Shown: positions 60,049 to 64,000 of the stretch, piece by piece
How the letters are laid out: each line of letters starts with the position of its first letter
Numbering within the stretch: the stretch's first letter is position 1
Assembly (NCBI GenBank): GCA_018806915.1
Contig: JAGKQI010000030.1
Location: 342,501-406,500, forward strand
Direction: 5' to 3'
From: Phytophthora colocasiae
Lineage: Eukaryota; Oomycota; Peronosporomycetes; Peronosporales; Peronosporaceae
Length of the DNA stretch: 64,000 bases
Notes under the pieces: model-generated
What the model saw: the letters and a program-made list of their open reading frames with translations, nothing else
Database searches by the model: none
What the model was told of the DNA's origin: nothing
Translations under genes and position numbers: made by a program

Positions 60049-60508
60049 TGTAACGGGGTTACACGTACAAGTGGTTGTACCACTTGTAACTATAACAGTT
60101 AGGATAACTGTTAGAGGTTGGAAATGGGCCTCAGACCTTGGTGTGCTGTACACACCAAAGGATACATGGGCGAACCACATTATTGGATGGTTCGTGTGCA
60201 TTTGTGCATATTATTGGTAGAAAGTAACGGATTTCTACCAATCACTGAGCAGAGTTTCTGCCAACCACACGTTGGCAGACCCTTTAGAAATAGATAACAA
60301 ACAGTTTTAGGAGGTCCATAATTGGCTTATGCCAAATTCAATAACAGTTCTCATTTTACGGTATTTTGCAGTTTAATTTAGTTATATTTGATTTAATTAT
60401 ACTTATTTAAAAAAGTATACTTAAATTAAGTCTATTCTAATTGCACGCTTCCTCATACACGTAAGCGCACGTGTACGCCACCTAATAGGTCTAGGTAGAC
60501 CCATTACA
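60049..60508 (+). repeat. Solo LTR of the element C family
   Basis: 460 bp, TGTAACGGGG to CCATTACA, closely matching 30822-31281 with few changes. Flanked by GGCGC on both sides (60044-60048 and 60509-60513). A single LTR with target duplicates is the product of recombination between the two LTRs of an inserted element. It splits the integrase of element D. Confidence 0.95.
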
Positions 60509-61390
60509 GGCGCGCTCCACTGAGCCATTGATCCAGGGACTGTATGCAATCACAAAATTCTGGTCACACTTCAACCGTCTGCATAATTCGGCCACTACCT
60601 GGTTCTTGAAATGTGATCCGTTATCACTGACCCATACAGGAGCAATGCCAAAGCGGCTATGCCAGTCCAGCAAGGCTTCAACTGTCACCTCACTAGTAGG
60701 CGTGTCGCAAGGCACCAACTCACAAAAATGGCTGAAGTTGTCTTTCAGCACAAGTAGATACTGCGAACTTCCAAATCCCTCACCGAGGTAGAGAAAATCA
60801 AAATGGATGGCTACATTGCGAATGTCAGCACGGTACAGCTCACCCCAAGGTCGCGGGACCACCCTACCTCCTTTTACATGCTGACACAGCAAACAGGAGC
60901 GGAGAAAACGCCTCACAAGTTGTGTGAGCTGACCAACCGAGAACAGTCGCTGTATGTGGTTCAAAACCACAGCCTCACCACGATGTCCCTGTGCACCACA
61001 ATGTGCAATGATCAAAAGACGCTGAATGAGGTTCAAAGCAGCGGAGGGAATCCAAATTTTGTTGCTGACACAGCGCACACCACGTTGGTCAATTGCAGAT
61101 GCTCGAGGAGCTGACCCTTTATGAGCCTTCTGGATCGTTGCAATTTCTGCCCAAGATGACCAGATGAAGCCTTCTTGGTCAAGTGGACGCAAGACGGGTT
61201 GCTGTGCTGCACGTGTCTGCGAGCGTGTCACTCGTTTGAAATGGATTGTAGATGTACCTGATCCCGCACCACCCCAACGGCTCACCATATCAGCCCACAG
61301 GTTGCTTGCACCCTCAATATGCACGATAGTATAGCGGTATTCCATGAGTTTGACTGCCCAACGGAGCAGTTTACCTCGGATGTGCTTTTT
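60509..61390 (-). pseudogene. pol: Integrase N-terminal part of element D
   Basis: From about 61345: YTIVHIEGASNLWADMVSRW (end of RNase H), the zinc-binding region HCGAQGHRGEAVVLNHIQ ... CLLCQHVKGG, then the core with IHFDFLYLGEGFG (first D), WVSDNGSHFKNQ (second D) and SPWINGSVER (third, E). The frame ends at the solo LTR. A frame change near 61390 separates it from the RT-RNase H frame. Confidence 0.83.
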
Positions 61391-61393
61391 GAG

Positions 61394-63166
61394 TTAATGT
61401 CCAGGCGCGAAAACGTGCACGAGATTGCGGTGATCACAGAATATTTTGAAACCACACGGTCGAAGAAGCAGGTAGTCCAAGACATCACATGAGAAAATGA
61501 TCGGGTACGCCTCCTTTTCAATAACGCTCCAATTCAACTGAGCGCCACTGAAAGTACCACCTTTGCATACTAAGAGTTCATGTGCTTGCTGAGTAATTGG
61601 CTTGTTTGCTTGCCAGGAAACCACCTGGGTTACGATCGAGGCCCACCCGTAGTCGCTTGCATCAGTGAACAAGCAGAACGTCGCGTCATTGTTGGGGTGC
61701 ACCATGGTTGCGGAGCGTTGAAATAGCTCTTTGACTTGTTCAAAGCACGACAGCTCGTCATTCGCCATCGAAATTGTGATACCCGACGCTACTCGCTTAG
61801 TCTTCCGCTTCTCAGTCAACACTTTGTCCAGTAGGGCTTGAAGCGGCCGGATCGTACGTGCGTAGTCAACGAGACTATCACGCATCCAATTTGTTGCGCA
61901 GATAAATTGCTGTAGCTGCCCCGCAGTAGTAGGCGGAGGCATTGTATAAAGACTCTCAATACGCTTGGGGTCATGGCGGACGCCGGTAGCGCCAATCACT
62001 TTTCCACACCACGTCACTGACGTTTGGTAAAGGACCGATTTCTTCAGACTCAGTTTCAACTGAAATTCATGAACGAGATCAAATAACCGTTCTAGAGCAA
62101 TCAAGTAGTCGTGGATCGTGTCAGAGTAGAACAGCAAGTCATCTATCCATATGAGCAAGTGCTCGTTCAATAGCTCAGCGAAGCAATCTTCCATCGAAAC
62201 CTGGAAATGGAGCGCTGAATCACAACTGCCTTGCATGACTCGAGTTGGTGTGAACACACCTTCGTCGGTCATGTACGATAGCATCTCTCTGCTGTCGGGA
62301 TGCACGCCAAGTTGCCAGAAACTTCGAATGAAATCAAAGAGACCGTAGTGTTTCTTGCCTCTGAGCTGTTCCAACTTTGTCTTCAATTTTGGCATCACAC
62401 CAGCAATGGGCTCAGTCATCGAGTTAAGTGGCTTGTAGTCGACAGCTTGTCGAAATTCATTAGACTTCGGTTTGCGTACGGGCAAAGCAGCGCATGCCCA
62501 GCGGCTGCTTGGGTTCTTGTACACCCAACCAAGATCGACCAGCGTCTGGTTAAACTCGTGAAGGAATTTCGTTTGCAGTGGTGCGTACTGCCGAGCTCGG
62601 CATCTGTACGGCTGGGCGTCTGGCTTCAGGCAGAGTTTGTACGGTGGGACCTTCGCAGGGGGATCATCACATAGCACTACGCGCCAGATATCGTGTTTAG
62701 TAGTGATACGACTGAGTTCATCAAGTAATTCCTTCGGAAATCCATTTTCGAGAGCAGTTGTTAGCAAGTTGTCGATGCCTTCCCGAATGGCTTCATCATT
62801 CAGGTGTCCAGGACGAAAATCGTCATCGCTCTTAAAGGGATCATCTTCTGAGTCGCGATTTTTAAGCTCATTGGGAGCCAAAGATTCGAGTAGGGGCTTG
62901 CATAGCTCATTGGGAGCCAAAGATTCGAGTAGGGGCTTGCATTTCTCCTTGGGACCATTGTTACCTTCAAAGCAGGTCTTCAAACCATGATCATCGATAA
63001 TCTGGTTGCAGCTCATGAAGTACGTTAGCACTCTCTCATGAACATCAGTTTCCTTCATGTCAAACTGGAGTTCCGTCGCGAAAAGCTGGTCGATGTCAGG
63101 AAGAGTTTGATTCTTGACGCTCTTGATGATAGCATCAATCTCGGACATGATGTGAGCATCAGTCAC
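61394..63166 (-). CDS. pol: RT-RNase H polyprotein of element D
   Basis: 590 codons. The N-terminal 160 residues are acidic and contain a 13-residue tandem duplicate (KPLLESLAPNEL). RT follows: SSRWACAALPVRKPK, RQAVDYKPLNSMT, HYGLFDFIRSFWQL and the catalytic LIWIDDLLFYS at about 62170-62138, then the thumb and RNase H (LFTDASDYGWASIV; EKEAYPIIFS; FCDHRNLVHVFAP). It stops at 61394. The RT reads as Ty3/gypsy-like, but the IDD and the MQGS in place of PFGL show it is a divergent lineage. No protease motif was seen. Confidence 0.83.
   Translation of the reverse strand: MTDAHIMSEIDAIIKSVKNQTLPDIDQLFATELQFDMKETDVHERVLTYFMSCNQIIDDHGLKTCFEGNNGPKEKCKPLLESLAPNELCKPLLESLAPNELKNRDSEDDPFKSDDDFRPGHLNDEAIREGIDNLLTTALENGFPKELLDELSRITTKHDIWRVVLCDDPPAKVPPYKLCLKPDAQPYRCRARQYAPLQTKFLHEFNQTLVDLGWVYKNPSSRWACAALPVRKPKSNEFRQAVDYKPLNSMTEPIAGVMPKLKTKLEQLRGKKHYGLFDFIRSFWQLGVHPDSREMLSYMTDEGVFTPTRVMQGSCDSALHFQVSMEDCFAELLNEHLLIWIDDLLFYSDTIHDYLIALERLFDLVHEFQLKLSLKKSVLYQTSVTWCGKVIGATGVRHDPKRIESLYTMPPPTTAGQLQQFICATNWMRDSLVDYARTIRPLQALLDKVLTEKRKTKRVASGITISMANDELSCFEQVKELFQRSATMVHPNNDATFCLFTDASDYGWASIVTQVVSWQANKPITQQAHELLVCKGGTFSGAQLNWSVIEKEAYPIIFSCDVLDYLLLRPCGFKIFCDHRNLVHVFAPGH
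62865..62942 (-). repeat. 39-bp tandem duplication in element D pol
   Basis: 62865-62903 and 62904-62942 are identical. In frame, it adds 13 residues to the acidic N-terminal region. Confidence 0.93.
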
Positions 63167-63187
63167 GTCTTCCTTCGTTACGTTCCA

Positions 63188-63463
63188 TCAAAGTGCGTCC
63201 AGGAGCTTGTCGTCAAAAGTGCTCTTAACGCTCTCGAGCAGCCTGTCGTAGAGCTCTTGATCACCTTTACTACGAGCCTTCACACTCTCTTCATACTCAG
63301 CACGAGCCTTCTTCCACTTGATCAACGCAGAGTGGGCGGTAGACGAAATTCGAGGCGGGACCACCGGAGAAAACAGAGGCACACTCATGGTCTTGATTTC
63401 TTCAGCGCTGACGTCGCTCGAAGTGGAGCCATCGCTCCGACGGGGGTTGTTTCGAGTGTTCAT
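63188..63463 (-). CDS. Gag-like small frame of element D
   Basis: 91 codons from ATG 63463: MNTRNNPRRSDGSTSSDVS, then IKTMSVPLFSP and a charged helix WKKARAEYEESVKARSKGDQELYDRLLESVK. It ends at TGA just before the RT frame (63166). It is the first frame after the 5' LTR, and its position and helix fit the start of a gag; no zinc knuckle is present. A frame change near 63175-63187 probably separates it from the next frame. Confidence 0.5.
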   Translation of the reverse strand: MNTRNNPRRSDGSTSSDVSAEEIKTMSVPLFSPVVPPRISSTAHSALIKWKKARAEYEESVKARSKGDQELYDRLLESVKSTFDDKLLDAL

Positions 63464-63498
63464 CGTGTGAACGTTGGTTCACTAAAGTCGACTTTGTA

Positions 63499-63787
63499 GT
63501 ACGTCCACGAGACGAAAACGGTAAACACACAGTTGGGGAAGCTGGCACTTCCGGTAACAAGTTCTTGCCGATTGTATTGCTTGCTTGGAAGCAAAAAGGA
63601 AAGTGTCTAAAGTCCTGTTCTGCTAAACTACTCGCTACTGCGAGCCAAACGGACGTCCTTATGAAGTCAGTCCTTGTTGCTGTAGTTGCAACTGCAACTG
63701 CAACCTGTACCAGCCGATCGTACTGCAACCGCATACACCGATCGATGTGCGAGAGGGTAAGGCTTTCAACCTGAGCCCCACGCTACA
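63499..63787 (-). repeat. 5' LTR of element D
   Basis: Matches 58539-58827. On the minus strand it is followed by TACAAAGTCGACTTTAGTG, in which the primer-binding site should lie; no TGG start is seen. Confidence 0.87.
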
Positions 63788-63973
63788 CACTTCCATCTTC
63801 TTCTTCTCCGTCTTCTGCAACATGAGTTGATGGATTATGTTGATCGTGATGGCGTTGCATCGGTCCACGAAGTTGGAGATGTCATGGAAGAAGGCTAGCA
63901 TGCGTCCAATGTGCACTTCCTCTTCGCAACCTTTTACCCCCCCCCCCCCCCCCTTCCTCTCCATGGCGAACAT
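63788..63973 (-). pseudogene. WASH complex subunit 4-like gene fragment (upstream part, runs to the edge)
   Basis: The minus-strand frame from 63973 reads VHIGRMLAFFHDISNFVDRCNAITINIIHQLMLQ, resembling the stretch in WASHC4/SWIP that precedes the piece at 57875-58537. It runs into the LTR of element D after KKKMEV. A G-rich run on this strand (17 C on the plus strand at 63937-63953) encodes GGGGG and is prone to length error. The upstream exons lie outside the window or beyond 63973. Confidence 0.5.
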
Positions 63974-64000
63974 GATAAGTGCTGGGTAGAAATTTTCCTC

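Larger units (their letters stand above)
58538..63787 (-). mobile_element. Gypsy-like element D, minus strand, inserted in the WASH-like gene
   Basis: Two 289-290-bp LTR copies: 58538-58827 and 63499-63787, alike by eye, in the orientation TGTAGCGTGG...CGTAC on the minus strand. Order on the minus strand from the right: small gag-like frame, then RT-RNase H, then integrase, then a C-terminal module. A solo LTR of the element C family is inserted in the integrase (60049-60508). No target-site duplication is seen (flanks CTCGC and CACTT), so the ends may have suffered deletion. The RT catalytic motif is IDDLL. Confidence 0.85.

Noticed and set aside
63937..63953. Run of 17 C
   Set aside because: Simple homopolymer, likely variable in length or a sequencing artefact; not treated as a feature of interest.

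Overview
The window is eukaryotic and almost certainly from an oomycete of the Phytophthora / downy mildew type. The evidence is two Crinkler (CRN)-family genes carrying the LFLAK and HVLVVVP header motifs, very short GT-AG introns (about 66-104 bp), and a dense set of Ty1/copia, Ty3/gypsy and piggyBac elements of the kind found in the gene-sparse, repeat-rich parts of such genomes. There are no bacterial features. Very little of the 64 kb is intact host gene.

Layout, left to right. 1-1314: remnant of a minus-strand copia gag with a possible LTR. 1.5-3.8 kb: decayed host fragments (a DUF3160-like protein and a kinesin motor). 4.1-6.1 kb: a frameshifted CRN gene. 6100-18435: gypsy element A (TSD GGTAC), interrupted by a complete gypsy element B (9867-17667, TSD AATTC). 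18967-40977: copy 1 of a segmental duplication carrying a rearranged BK-type potassium-channel gene. It is broken by three LTR elements: E (19273-24991, minus strand), an intact copia element (25458-30376, TSD TGTCC) and gypsy element C (30822-39728, TSD GGAGG). 41220-43274: a long CRN gene on the minus strand. 43385-48319: copy 2 of the duplication, which lacks all three LTR elements but carries its own piggyBac element at a TTAA site. Each copy therefore serves as the empty-site control for insertions in the other. 48.3-50.3 kb: an unrecognised minus-strand gene. 50300-57229: a full-length copia element (identical LTRs, TSD AACCC) with an extra antisense gene between pol and the 3' LTR. 57.2-58.5 kb: host fragments resembling CLASP and WASH complex subunit 4. 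58538-63787: gypsy-like element D on the minus strand, itself hit by a solo LTR of the element C family. The WASH-like gene appears again at the right edge.

Three observations stand out. (1) Element C is packed along its LTRs and coding regions with perfect short hairpins (arms about 7-12 bp, loops about 1-18 nt); element B shows the same to a lesser degree. (2) Elements B and C both carry long antisense ORFs between pol and the 3' LTR that overlap the chromodomain end of pol and look related; the right-hand copia element independently carries an antisense ORF with a chromodomain and a cysteine-peptidase-like region. (3) The duplicated channel locus has its pore exons and its RCK exons on opposite strands in both copies, so an inversion preceded the duplication.

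Many of the LTR elements have near-identical LTRs but several single-base frameshifts in pol. Either these are recently moved defective copies, or the assembly carries residual indel errors; raw reads would decide this. All functional calls come from reading translated sequence by eye; no database search was run.
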